Shown here: one piece after another, positions 41,415 to 49,662 of the stretch
Layout of the letters: the number at the start of each line of letters is the position of its first letter
How positions within the stretch are numbered: the first letter of the stretch is position 1
Source: CAYQTL01 sp964420405
GTDB lineage: Bacteria > Acidobacteriota > Thermoanaerobaculia > Thermoanaerobaculales > Sulfomarinibacteraceae
Length of the DNA: 64,000 nucleotides
Assembly (NCBI GenBank): GCA_964420405.1
Contig: CAYQTL010000001.1
Coordinates: 168,787-232,786, forward strand
Direction: 5' to 3'
Made by a program: the position numbers and the translations under genes
Notes under the pieces: generated by a model
Database searches by the model: none
What the model saw: only the letters and a program-made list of their open reading frames with translations
Told to the model about the DNA's origin: nothing

Positions 41415-42761
41415 ATGGACGGCAGGATCCTGATCGTGGACGACGACGCCGGGGTGAGGACGGTGCTGCGACGGATCCTGACCGGCGCCGGCTACGACGT
41501 CGAGGAGGCGTCGGATGCGTTCCAGGCCCTGGACCGCCTCGACGCGCGGCCGCCGGACGCGACCGTGCTCGACCTCAAGATGCCCGGGATGGACGGGCTC
41601 GGCCTGATGGACAACCTGCGCCGGCGGGGCCTCGAGATTCCGGTGGTGGTGCTGACCGGCCACGGCGACCAGTTCACCGCCCGGGAGTGCCTCGACGCCG
41701 GCGCGGCCGCCTTCCTGACCAAGCCCCCCGACCGCGCCGAGCTGCTGCTGGCGGTCAAGGGAGCCGTCGCGCAGGGCCGGGTCGCCCGCGAGCTGGAGCG
41801 GCGCGACGAGCCGCCGCCGCTGCTCGGAGAGAGTGCGTCGCTGCGCCGGCTGCGCGAGGAGACCGCCCGGGTCGCGCCGTCCCACGCCACGGTGCTGGTG
41901 CTCGGCGAGTCGGGAACCGGCAAGGAGCTCGTGGCGAGACGCCTGCACCACCTGTCGGAGCGCGCCCGCCGGCCGTTCGTGCGGGTCAACTGCGCGGCGA
42001 TCCCCGAGGAGCTGATCGAGTCGGAGCTGTTCGGCCACGAGAAGGGCTCGTTCACCGGCGCCCACAAGCGCCAGCTGGGCAAGTTCGTGCAGGGCGACGG
42101 CGGCACCGTGTTCCTCGACGAGGTCGGCGACATGAGCCTCAAGACCCAGGCCAAGGTGCTGCGGGTCCTGCAGGACGGCGAGGTCGAGCCGGTCGGCGCC
42201 GGCCAGCCGTTCCAGGTCGACGTGCGGGTCGTCGCCGCCACCAACAAGAACCTCGCCGCGGAGGTCGGCGAGGGGCGGTTCCGCGAGGACCTGTACTACC
42301 GCCTGGCGGTGGTGGTGCTGCGCACGCCGCCGCTACGGGAGCATCCCGAGGACATCCCACTGCTGGTCGGGCACCTCACGGCCCGCTTCTGCCAGGAGTA
42401 CAACCGCCGGCCCAAGGAGTGGAGCCCGGCGGCGCTCGACCAGCTCCGGCGGCATCCGTGGCCCGGCAACGTACGCGAGCTGAAGAACGTGGTCGAGCGG
42501 GCGGTGATCATGGAGCTGGAGGACACCATCGAGCGCGTCGACCTGCCGTCGGGCCCGGGGGGCGGCGGCACGGCGGCGGACGCGCTGCTCGACGCCCCGA
42601 CCCTGGCGGAGTTCCAGCGCCGCTCGGAGATCGCCTACCTGCGCCACCAGCTCGATCGCAACGACTGGAACGTGGCCGCCACCGCCCGGGCCATCGACAC
42701 GCCCCGCTCCAACCTGTACAAGAAGCTCCAGGCCTACGACATCGGCCGGGAGGACTCGTGA
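41415..42761 (+). CDS. NtrC-type sigma-54 response regulator
   Basis: A 448-aa regulator: REC domain (1-115; LIVDDD, ATVLDLKMPGMDG, VVLTGHGD, LTKPP), AAA+ domain with GESGTGKE, LFGHEKGSFTGA (211-216, contacts sigma-54), GGTVFLDEVGDM and the arginine finger region YYRLAVVVLRTPPLR, and a C-terminal Fis-type HTH (VAATARAIDTPRSNLYKKLQAY). The HTH and FTGA are close to consensus, unlike the activator at 24.7-26.1 kb. TAGGAT (41403-41408) ends 6 nt before the ATG, so the message is predicted to be leaderless. The partner kinase is not in the window. Coupled by GTGA to pyrE. Confidence 0.93.
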   Translation: MDGRILIVDDDAGVRTVLRRILTGAGYDVEEASDAFQALDRLDARPPDATVLDLKMPGMDGLGLMDNLRRRGLEIPVVVLTGHGDQFTARECLDAGAAAFLTKPPDRAELLLAVKGAVAQGRVARELERRDEPPPLLGESASLRRLREETARVAPSHATVLVLGESGTGKELVARRLHHLSERARRPFVRVNCAAIPEELIESELFGHEKGSFTGAHKRQLGKFVQGDGGTVFLDEVGDMSLKTQAKVLRVLQDGEVEPVGAGQPFQVDVRVVAATNKNLAAEVGEGRFREDLYYRLAVVVLRTPPLREHPEDIPLLVGHLTARFCQEYNRRPKEWSPAALDQLRRHPWPGNVRELKNVVERAVIMELEDTIERVDLPSGPGGGGTAADALLDAPTLAEFQRRSEIAYLRHQLDRNDWNVAATARAIDTPRSNLYKKLQAYDIGREDS

Positions 42762-43342
42762 GCCTGCCGTTCACCCTCGACGAGCTGACCGCGTGCGGCG
42801 CCCACCGCCGCGGCCACTTCCGCCTGTCCTCCGGCCTGCACTCGCGCGACTACCTGCAGTGCGCGCTGTACCTCGCCGATCCGACCCGCGCGGCCCGCGC
42901 CGGAACCCTGATCGCGGCCGCGGTCCGCGACGCCGGCCTCGCGCCCGAGCTGGTCGTGGCGCCGGCCCTGGGAGGCGTCGTCGTCGGCCACGAGACCGCC
43001 AGGGCGCTCGGCCTGCAGTTCGTCTTCACCGAGCGGTCCGACGGCGAGATGGCGCTGCGGCGCGGGTTCAGGGTCGAGCCGGGTCAGCGGGTCGTGGTGG
43101 TGGAGGACGTGGTCACCACCGGCCGCTCCACCCGCGAGGTGCTGGCGCTGCTCGAGGCGGCCGGCGCGCGCCCGGTCGGTCTGGCGTCGATCGTCGACCG
43201 GTCCGGAGCGGGCAACCCGTTCGCTCCCCTGCCCTACCGGTCGCTGGTCGCCGTCGCGTTCCCGACCTGGCCGCCCGAGGAGTGCCCGCTGTGCGCCGAG
43301 GGCCTGCCCGTCGAGAGGCCTGGCTCGCGGCCGCTCAGCTGA
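42758..43342 (+). CDS. pyrE: Orotate phosphoribosyltransferase
   Basis: Makes orotidine 5'-phosphate from orotate and PRPP in pyrimidine synthesis. The 194-aa protein has the OPRT-type N-terminal loop (GHFRLSSGLHSRDYLQC), VVAPALGGVVVGHETA and the PRPP motif VVVVEDVVTTGRSTRE. The length is slightly below the usual 205-215 aa. The GTG start overlaps the regulator's stop (GTGA), an unusual operon partner for pyrE. No terminator is seen; a repeat of the dispersed family follows. Confidence 0.93.
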   Translation: MSLPFTLDELTACGAHRRGHFRLSSGLHSRDYLQCALYLADPTRAARAGTLIAAAVRDAGLAPELVVAPALGGVVVGHETARALGLQFVFTERSDGEMALRRGFRVEPGQRVVVVEDVVTTGRSTREVLALLEAAGARPVGLASIVDRSGAGNPFAPLPYRSLVAVAFPTWPPEECPLCAEGLPVERPGSRPLS

Positions 43343-43365
43343 CCACGGAACGCGACGGCAGATCC

Positions 43366-43529
43366 GATCCCGATCGCGATCCCGACGAGAGCGTGGCCCC
43401 CGGGCCGCCCGCGTCACCCGGAGCTGTGACGGTGGCTCGCGGTCGGTCTCCCGGAACGCCGGTCGCGCGCGACGGTCCCCCGCCCTCTCATCCGGGGGTG
43501 TCGGCCGCGGCCGCAGGCGACGGGATCGG
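43366..43529. repeat. GATCCC repeat pair between convergent pyrE and folK
   Basis: GATCCC-GATCGC-GATCCC-GAC (43366-43386) and a short right arm GGGATCGG at 43522-43529, about 135 nt apart. The 217-nt gap contains no gene and no clear terminator. Confidence 0.6.
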
Positions 43530-43559
43530 AGCCGCGTCGAGACCACCCGGGCGACGCCG

Positions 43560-44054
43560 TCATCCCCAGCCCCCGACCCGCCGGACCGCCGCTCCGACCG
43601 CGGGCCGGACCCGTCGTGCGAGCTCCGAGACGGTGGCGCCGACCAGGGGATGGCGCCACTCCGGCGCGACCTCGGCGGCCGGCACGAGCGCGAACGCGCG
43701 CTCCGCGAGGCGGGGATGGGGCAGCTCGAGGCGAGGACCCCGGCGGACGAGCCCGTCGGCGAGCAGCAGGTCGAGGTCCAGCGGCCGCGGGCCCCAGCGG
43801 GGCTCCCGCCTGCGGTCGCGCCCGGCCTCGCTCTCGAGCGCCTGGCAGACACCGAGAAGCTCCGACGGAGGCCGACTCGCCTCGAGCAGCACCACTGCGT
43901 TGAGGTAGTCGGGCTGGGGTGGGCCGAGCGCTGCGGTGCGGTACAGGGACGACCGGGCGACGACGATCCCGACACCGGCGAAGGCCTCCGCGGCCCGGTC
44001 GAACGACAGCCGCACGTCGCCCACATTGCCGCCGAGGCCGATCAGGATCTGCAC
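43560..44054 (-). CDS. folK: 2-amino-4-hydroxy-6-hydroxymethyldihydropteridine pyrophosphokinase (HPPK)
   Basis: Transfers pyrophosphate to the pterin in folate synthesis. The 164-aa product begins QILIGLGGNVGD and has the HPPK signature RWGPRPLDLDLLL and the ELPHPRLAERAFAL segment. The GTG at 44054 is the only start that fits the family N-terminus; the longer frame to 44246 is not conserved. On the minus strand TACACT (44067-44062) ends 7 nt before the GTG with no ribosome site, so it looks leaderless. It is alone, without other folate genes next to it. Confidence 0.9.
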   Translation of the reverse strand: MQILIGLGGNVGDVRLSFDRAAEAFAGVGIVVARSSLYRTAALGPPQPDYLNAVVLLEASRPPSELLGVCQALESEAGRDRRREPRWGPRPLDLDLLLADGLVRRGPRLELPHPRLAERAFALVPAAEVAPEWRHPLVGATVSELARRVRPAVGAAVRRVGGWG

Positions 44055-44244
44055 CCGGACGAGTGTACCCGGGCGTCTGTCGTCCCCCTCGCAGGCGTCC
44101 GTGTCCGGGCAGCCGCAGCGACGGAGGCAGCGACAGGGTCGGCGGCAACGACAGCGTGCAGCCCGCCGGCGGACGCGGAACGATGGCGTCACCGCCCCGA
44201 GATCGTCACCTCGGCGCCCCACACCCTTTGCTATCCTGCCTGGC

Positions 44245-46773
44245 ATGGCCGATGAGACCCGGTCCCGGCGGGCGCGGATGATGCGGGCGGCGACGGTGCT
44301 GGTGTGGGCGCTGGTCGCGGGGAGCCTGGCGGGCGCGGCGCTCGGCTGGGGCGCGGCCCAGTTCCTGCACGTCCCCGAGGTCGACGCGCTGACGGGCTAC
44401 GCCCCGGCGGCGACGACCCGGGTGTACGACGCCGACGGCGCCCCGCTCGCCTCCTACGCCCTGGAGCGGCGGGTGGTGCTGCGGCCCGAGGAGATCCCGA
44501 ACCACCTCAAGCTGGCGATCGTCGCCATCGAGGACGCCGACTTCTACGAGCACGGCGGCGTCGACCCGCGGGCGATCCTGCGGGCGGCGTACCACAGCAT
44601 CCGGGAAGGACGCCTCGGCGCCCGCGGCGGCGCCTCCACGCTCACCCAGCAGCTGGCGCTGAACCTGTTCCTCGAGCGGGAGCACTCGCTGCAGCGCAAG
44701 GCGAAGGAAGCGCTGCTCGCGATGGACATCGAGAAGCGCTACTCCAAGGACCAGATCCTCACCATGTACGCCAACCAGATCTTCCTCGGCCAGGGGGCGT
44801 ACGGGGTGGAGGCGGCGTCCCAGCTGTACTTCGGCATCTCCGCACGCGACCTGGACCTGGCGCAGGCGGCGCTGCTGGCCGGCATGATCCCGAGCCCCAA
44901 CAACCTCTACAACCCGATCCGGCGGCCCGACAGCGCCCGCGAGCGCCGCGACAAGGTGCTCGCCCGGATGCTCGAGCTGGGGTTCGTCGACCGCAGCGCC
45001 TACGAGCAGGCCGTGGCGCAACCGGCGGAGGTGTCGCTGCACCGCGAACGGGCCTCCACCGGCGCCTACTTCCTGGAGATGGTCCGCAAGGACGTCGAGC
45101 AGCGGTACGGCACCGATGCGCTGTACACCGACGGGCTCGAGATCCACCTGACGATGGACTCGACGCTGCAGCGGCTCGCCGAGCGGACCCTGCGCGACGG
45201 GCTGGTGCGGCTCGAGATGAGCGCCGTCGGCTTCCGCGACCCGCCGAACGTGGTGCGTTCGGGCCGTGCGGAGACGGTGGCCGGGTACCGGGACCCGTCG
45301 TGGCGCGAGATGGAGCTGTCACCCGGCGAGATGGTGCGCGCGGTGGTCGAGTCGGTCGAGCCCCGGACCGCGTCGCTCAGGATCGGCGAGCGGACCGGGC
45401 GGCTCTCCCTCGACGGCGCCGCCTGGACCGGTGCGGGCTCGCTGCGACAGCTGCTCGAGCCGGGCGACCTGGTGCTGGTGCGGCTGCCCGACGAGATCCC
45501 GCCGGTGCCCGATCGGGAGGCGGACGGGGAGCCGGATGGAGCGGAGCCGGCGACGCCCGCACCGCTCGACGTCCAGCTCCTGCAGGAGCCCGAGCTCGAG
45601 GGCGCTCTGGTGGTGATGGACAACCGCACCGGCGCGATCCTGGCGCTCGTCGGCGGCTGGGACTTCGAGCGTTCCGAGTTCAACCGGGCCGTGCAGTCGA
45701 ACCTGCAGTGCGGCTCCGCGTTCAAACCGTTCGTGTACCTGACCGCCTTCGAGCAGGGCTACACGCCGGCCGACACCCTGTTCGACGCGCCGTTCCTGCT
45801 GCCGGACGGCTCCGGCGAGCTGACCTACTGCCCCAAGAACTACTACGGGACGTACTACGGCATCACCACCCTGCGCAAGGCGCTCGAGTTGAGCTACAAC
45901 GCCTCCGCTGTCAAGCTCCAGCAGCTGGTCGGCGGCGACGCGGTGGTCGACACGGCGCGCCGCTTCGGGATCTCGACCGAGCTGCACCCGTTCCCGTCGC
46001 TGGCCCTCGGCTCCCTCGGGGTCCGTCCGATCGACCTCGTCCGGGCGTACGCCGGTATCGCCAACCTCGGTGAGCTGCCCGAGCCCCACGCCATCGCCGA
46101 GGTCCGCGACCGCGACGGAGCCGTGCTGGAGCGGGCGTTCCCGCAGACCGAGCGGGTGATGGCGGCACCGGTCGCATACCTCGGGCTGCGGGTGCTCGAG
46201 GGGGTGGTCGAGCGGGGTACCGGGAGGTCGGCGCGGCGCCTGGACGCCAACCTCGCCGGCAAGACCGGCACCACCGACGACTACTCGGACGCCTGGTTCG
46301 TCGGCTTCTCGCCCCGGATCACCGTGGGGGTGTGGGTCGGCCGCGACCTCAAGCAGCCGATCGGCAGGCGCATGACCGGCGCCCGCGCGGCACAGCCGAT
46401 CTGGAACGAGTTCATGGCCGCCTACCTCGAGACCCTCGACGAGGAGGCGCGGCGGGAGGACTTCCCGGTGCCCGCCGGGGTCGTCTTCACCACCGTCGAC
46501 GCCACCACCGGCGAGCGCGCGATCCCGCGCTGCAGCCACCAGCAGGACGTGGTGCTGGAGGCGTTCCTCGACGGCACCGAGCCGGTCGAGCCGTGCCAGG
46601 AGCGGGAGATCGCGCTGTGGGAGCTGCCGTGGCCGTTCCAGCAGCCGTTCTACGAGCCCCGGCCCGGCGAGCCGATGCCGACGCCGGAGGCGGTCGAGGT
46701 GGCCGACGACCGCCTCACCGGCGACGACGAGGAGGACGAGGCTGAGGCCGGGGACGGCGAGCAGGCTGGGTAG
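44245..46773 (+). CDS. Class A penicillin-binding protein (PBP1A family)
   Basis: A bifunctional 842-aa peptidoglycan synthase anchored by one N-terminal TM helix (residues about 12-33). The glycosyltransferase (GT51) domain has EDADFYEHGGVDPRAILRA (catalytic Glu), GASTLTQQLALN and KAKEALLAMDIEKRYSKDQIL; the transpeptidase domain has GSAFKPF (SxxK), SYNAS (SxN) and KTGTTDDYSDAW (KTG). An OB-like insert with an acidic linker sits between them; the acidic tail DDEEDEAEAGDGEQ is low complexity. TATCCT (44232-44237) ends 7 nt before the ATG, so translation is probably leaderless. Confidence 0.93.
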   Translation: MADETRSRRARMMRAATVLVWALVAGSLAGAALGWGAAQFLHVPEVDALTGYAPAATTRVYDADGAPLASYALERRVVLRPEEIPNHLKLAIVAIEDADFYEHGGVDPRAILRAAYHSIREGRLGARGGASTLTQQLALNLFLEREHSLQRKAKEALLAMDIEKRYSKDQILTMYANQIFLGQGAYGVEAASQLYFGISARDLDLAQAALLAGMIPSPNNLYNPIRRPDSARERRDKVLARMLELGFVDRSAYEQAVAQPAEVSLHRERASTGAYFLEMVRKDVEQRYGTDALYTDGLEIHLTMDSTLQRLAERTLRDGLVRLEMSAVGFRDPPNVVRSGRAETVAGYRDPSWREMELSPGEMVRAVVESVEPRTASLRIGERTGRLSLDGAAWTGAGSLRQLLEPGDLVLVRLPDEIPPVPDREADGEPDGAEPATPAPLDVQLLQEPELEGALVVMDNRTGAILALVGGWDFERSEFNRAVQSNLQCGSAFKPFVYLTAFEQGYTPADTLFDAPFLLPDGSGELTYCPKNYYGTYYGITTLRKALELSYNASAVKLQQLVGGDAVVDTARRFGISTELHPFPSLALGSLGVRPIDLVRAYAGIANLGELPEPHAIAEVRDRDGAVLERAFPQTERVMAAPVAYLGLRVLEGVVERGTGRSARRLDANLAGKTGTTDDYSDAWFVGFSPRITVGVWVGRDLKQPIGRRMTGARAAQPIWNEFMAAYLETLDEEARREDFPVPAGVVFTTVDATTGERAIPRCSHQQDVVLEAFLDGTEPVEPCQEREIALWELPWPFQQPFYEPRPGEPMPTPEAVEVADDRLTGDDEEDEAEAGDGEQAG

Positions 46774-46825
46774 AGCTCCCCGAGCCTGACGCCGCCACTG
46801 AACGCGATCGCCACCGTCGGGAACC

Positions 46826-46842
46826 GGATCGGGATCGGGATC
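46826..46842. repeat. (GGGATC)n repeat between convergent PBP1A and thioredoxin genes
   Basis: GGATC-GGGATC-GGGATC at 46826-46842 in the 121-nt gap. No left arm nearby. Confidence 0.6.
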
Positions 46843-46894
46843 AGAGGGCGGGGCGACCGGGGACGCCGGAGCTCGGAGCCGGGAGACGCAGCCG

Positions 46895-47362
46895 TCAGCC
46901 GGCGGGCAGGATCTCGACCATGCGCTCGAGGAAGCCGCCGGGCGGCAGGTAGCCGACGATCCGGCCGAGCTCGGAGCCGTCATGGGACAGCACCAGCACG
47001 GTCGGCAGCGGGTCGACGCCGTACCGGTCCGACAGCTCGCGACCGGGTCCGTCGACGTCGAGGTCCACGGGGACCACACGGTCGGCCAGCAGGCTCGCCA
47101 CCTTGTGGTCGCCGAACGTGGTCGCCTCGAGCCGCGCGCACCACACGCACCACTCGGCCGAGAACGTCACGAGCACCGGCTTGTCCTCGGCGCGCGCGCG
47201 CTCGAACGCCGCGTCCCAGCTCGTCGCCCACGGCACCTCGACCGGGGCGTGGGACGTCACCGCCGCAGCGGCGGGCCCGTCCGCGACCGTCGTCGTCTCG
47301 GTCCCGCACGCCGCCAGCGTCGCCACCACCAGCGCTGTGAGCATCCACCTCGATGTCCGCAC
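46895..47362 (-). CDS. Thioredoxin-fold lipoprotein
   Basis: A 155-aa exported lipoprotein: N-terminal signal ending in the lipobox LAAC (Cys about residue 20), then a thioredoxin-like domain with AEWCVWCARL (CxxC, DsbD-gamma/TlpA-like) and the cis-Pro region DPLPTVLVL. It should act in thiol-disulfide exchange in the periplasm. GTG 47362 is preceded by GGAGGG at 6 nt. The frame upstream to 47623 is a shadow of the next gene's region. Divergent from the phosphatase gene at 47472. Confidence 0.87.
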   Translation of the reverse strand: MRTSRWMLTALVVATLAACGTETTTVADGPAAAAVTSHAPVEVPWATSWDAAFERARAEDKPVLVTFSAEWCVWCARLEATTFGDHKVASLLADRVVPVDLDVDGPGRELSDRYGVDPLPTVLVLSHDGSELGRIVGYLPPGGFLERMVEILPAG

Positions 47363-47471
47363 GTCGTGCCCTCCTCTCCGGCCGGGGCGGCCCGCCCGGA
47401 ATATATCACCTTTTGACGATACGGTTGAGCCGGGCTTGTCCGCAACCGGCACCGCGTGGCACCATCGGCCC

Positions 47472-48704
47472 GTGACCCGCCACTCCGTGTCGCTGTACCG
47501 CCGCATCGAGCGCGCGCTGGAGACCATCGCCCAGGGCTCCACGCCGTTGGAGACGATCCGCGACGCCGCCAACTTCCTGGCCGCCAACTTCGCCGCCGAC
47601 CTGGGCCTGCGAGGCGGACGCATCTACGCCCAGGACGACGGCTCGTACGAGTTGGTCACCACCTTCGGCGAGGTTACACGGGCGCCGGTGGGCCTGCGTG
47701 TGGCCCGCCACTACCCGCCGTTCGAGGACCTGATGGACGTCGGCGTCGCCGTCATGCGGCGCGACGACCCGCGGCTCGACCCGCGGCTGGAGACCGAGCT
47801 CGGGACCCGCGACTGGTTCGCCGCCATCTCGGCCGCCGACGGCCGCTACGCGCTGTCGTTCGACGTCGAGCCCGACACCGCCGACCGGGAGGGGCTCGTG
47901 GCGGCGCTCAACATCGTCCGGCTGGCCATCAACCAGAAGCTGCGCGAGCGCCGGATGAGCGAGATCATCGAGGAGGCGCGCCGGATCCAGGTCTCGATCC
48001 TGCCGCGCAAGCTGCCGCGCCCGGCCGACTACGTGCTCGCCGCACGGACCGTCGCCGCCGAGGTCGTCGGCGGCGACTTCTACGACGTGATCGTGCTCGA
48101 CCGCAGCACCTTCAACCTCGTGGTGGCCGATGCCACCGGCCACGGTCTGCCGGCCGCGCTGCAGGTGCGGGACGTCTACACCGGGCTGCGGATGGGGCTC
48201 GCCAGAGAGTACAAGCTGACGCGAACGTTGGAGCGGCTCAACCGGATCATCTACCGCAGCCGGCTGGTCACCAAGTTCGTGTCGCTCATCGTGGCGGAGA
48301 TCGACCACGGCGGAACCGTCCTGTACTGCAACGCGGGCCACCCGCCCGCGCTGCTGGTCCGCGCCGACGGCGGGGTCGAGAAGCTCACCTCCGGCGGGCT
48401 GCTGCTGGGGCCGATGCCAGACGCCCGCTACACCATCGGCGTGACCCGGATCGAGCCGGGCGACCTGCTGGCGATGTACACCGACGGCCTCACCGAGGCG
48501 CGCCGCGTCGGCGGCGACGAGGAGTTCGGGGAAGCCCGCCTGGTCGCGGCGCTCCGCGACGCCCGCGGCGTGCCCGCGCAGGACGTCGTCGACGCGGTGT
48601 TCGAAGCAGTCGCGAGGTTCTCGCGGACGACGCCGCCGGAGGACGACCAGACCCTTCTGGTCGCCACGCGCCACCCCCGGCAGGGAGCGGAGAAGACCCC
48701 ATGA
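47472..48704 (+). CDS. SpoIIE-type (PP2C) serine phosphatase
   Basis: A 410-aa phosphatase. An N-terminal GAF-like region (about 10-160) is followed by a coiled linker (KLRERRMSEIIEEARRIQ) and the PP2C/SpoIIE domain: VVGGDFYDVIVLD, VVADATGHGLPAAL, YCNAGHPPALLV, LLAMYTDGLTEARR and EDDQTLLVA, with all acidic metal ligands. GTG 47472 has no Shine-Dalgarno; TTGTCC, 18 nt, CACCAT ends 6 nt before it. A second RsbU-like enzyme besides 22.1 kb, but without STAS or kinase neighbours. Coupled by ATGA to the beta-helix gene that follows. Confidence 0.88.
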   Translation: MTRHSVSLYRRIERALETIAQGSTPLETIRDAANFLAANFAADLGLRGGRIYAQDDGSYELVTTFGEVTRAPVGLRVARHYPPFEDLMDVGVAVMRRDDPRLDPRLETELGTRDWFAAISAADGRYALSFDVEPDTADREGLVAALNIVRLAINQKLRERRMSEIIEEARRIQVSILPRKLPRPADYVLAARTVAAEVVGGDFYDVIVLDRSTFNLVVADATGHGLPAALQVRDVYTGLRMGLAREYKLTRTLERLNRIIYRSRLVTKFVSLIVAEIDHGGTVLYCNAGHPPALLVRADGGVEKLTSGGLLLGPMPDARYTIGVTRIEPGDLLAMYTDGLTEARRVGGDEEFGEARLVAALRDARGVPAQDVVDAVFEAVARFSRTTPPEDDQTLLVATRHPRQGAEKTP

Positions 48705-49408
48705 CCGACTTCACGGCGGCCGCGTTCTTCGACCTCGAGGGCTTCGAGCATCCCGCGCTGTTCGAGCCCGGGGCGCCGGTGTGGGCGGCGCTGGGAGACC
48801 GGCTGAAAGGCTACCTCGCGGCCGTCGTCGACTGGTCGGTCGAGGTCGAGCTCCCGGCCGGCGTGCACCTGCTCGGAGACCGGATCCGGATCCATCCCGG
48901 CTGCCGGATCGAGCCCGGCGCGGTGCTGGTCGGCCCGGCCGTCATCGGACCCGGCGTCACCATCCGCACCGGCGCGTACGTGCGCGAGAACGTGGTGCTC
49001 GCCGGAGGCAGCCTGGTCGGCGCGCACAGCGAGGTCAAGGGCTCGATCCTGCTGCCCGGGGCCAAGGCACCCCACCAGGCCTACGTCGGCGACTCGATCC
49101 TCGGCCGCGACGTCAACCTGGGCGCGGGGACGATCTGCTCCAACGTGAAGAACGTCGGCCGCGAGGTCAGCTTCCGCCACGGCGGCGAGGTCGTCCACAC
49201 CGGCCTGCGCAAGCTCGGCGCGGTGCTCGGCGACGGCTGCAAGACCGGCTGCAACACGGTCCTGAACCCCGGGGTGCTGATGGGCCCCCGCTCGGTGACC
49301 TACCCGAACGCCACTCTGCGCAGCGGCTACGTCCCTCCCGACACCATGGTCAAGGTCCGCCAGGACCAGCGGGTGACGCAGGTGCTGGCGCGGGTACGTC
49401 CGGAGTAG
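48701..49408 (+). CDS. Left-handed beta-helix (hexapeptide) transferase-like protein, GlmU C-terminal type
   Basis: A 235-aa protein made mainly of hexapeptide repeats: IRIHPGCRIEPGAVLVGPAVIGPGV, VRENVVLAGGSLVGAHSEVKGSILLPGAKAPH and a late GDGCKTGCNTVLNPGVL. The KxxxG-PH-YVGDS segment resembles the acetyltransferase part of GlmU-like sugar nucleotidyltransferases, but the nucleotidyltransferase domain is absent. It therefore probably transfers an acyl group or binds a nucleotide sugar. Its ATG overlaps the phosphatase stop (ATGA). Substrate unknown. Confidence 0.8.
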   Translation: MTDFTAAAFFDLEGFEHPALFEPGAPVWAALGDRLKGYLAAVVDWSVEVELPAGVHLLGDRIRIHPGCRIEPGAVLVGPAVIGPGVTIRTGAYVRENVVLAGGSLVGAHSEVKGSILLPGAKAPHQAYVGDSILGRDVNLGAGTICSNVKNVGREVSFRHGGEVVHTGLRKLGAVLGDGCKTGCNTVLNPGVLMGPRSVTYPNATLRSGYVPPDTMVKVRQDQRVTQVLARVRPE

Positions 49409-49437
49409 GGAGAGGTGGCGGCCGCCCCGGCACCGTG

Positions 49438-49596
49438 CTTCTGAAGCGAGCGCAGCGAGCCGAGGGATCTCCCTCAAGCTCCGCGGAGTGCACGCCCCGT
49501 GCCGATCCCGATCCCGACGAGTGGGGAGCCCCCGTCCGCGACCCGTCGTCGGATCCGCTGGGACCGTTCCCGCCGCCGCATCGGGCACGGACGCGG
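49438..49596. repeat. GAAGCGAGCGCAGCGAG-type sequence plus GATCCC repeat
   Basis: CTGAAGCGAGCGCAGCGAGC followed by GAGGGATCTCC (49441-49472) is a relative of the 37075 dispersed sequence. GATCCCGATCCCGAC at 49504-49518 and CCGCCGCATCGGGCACGG (49573-49590) through GGACGCGG link this gap to the one at 52.5 kb. No gene is seen in 49409-49662. Confidence 0.65.
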
Positions 49597-49662
49597 CACG
49601 GACGCGAATGCGTGGAACGGCACACGGCTTGCATCACGGTGTGGCGGACGAGGGGGCACGAC

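Noticed and set aside
40242..42065. 607-aa fused version of the CAP protein
   Set aside because: The extra N-terminus is antisense to the NtrC-type gene; signal peptide and GGAGG define ATG 41171.
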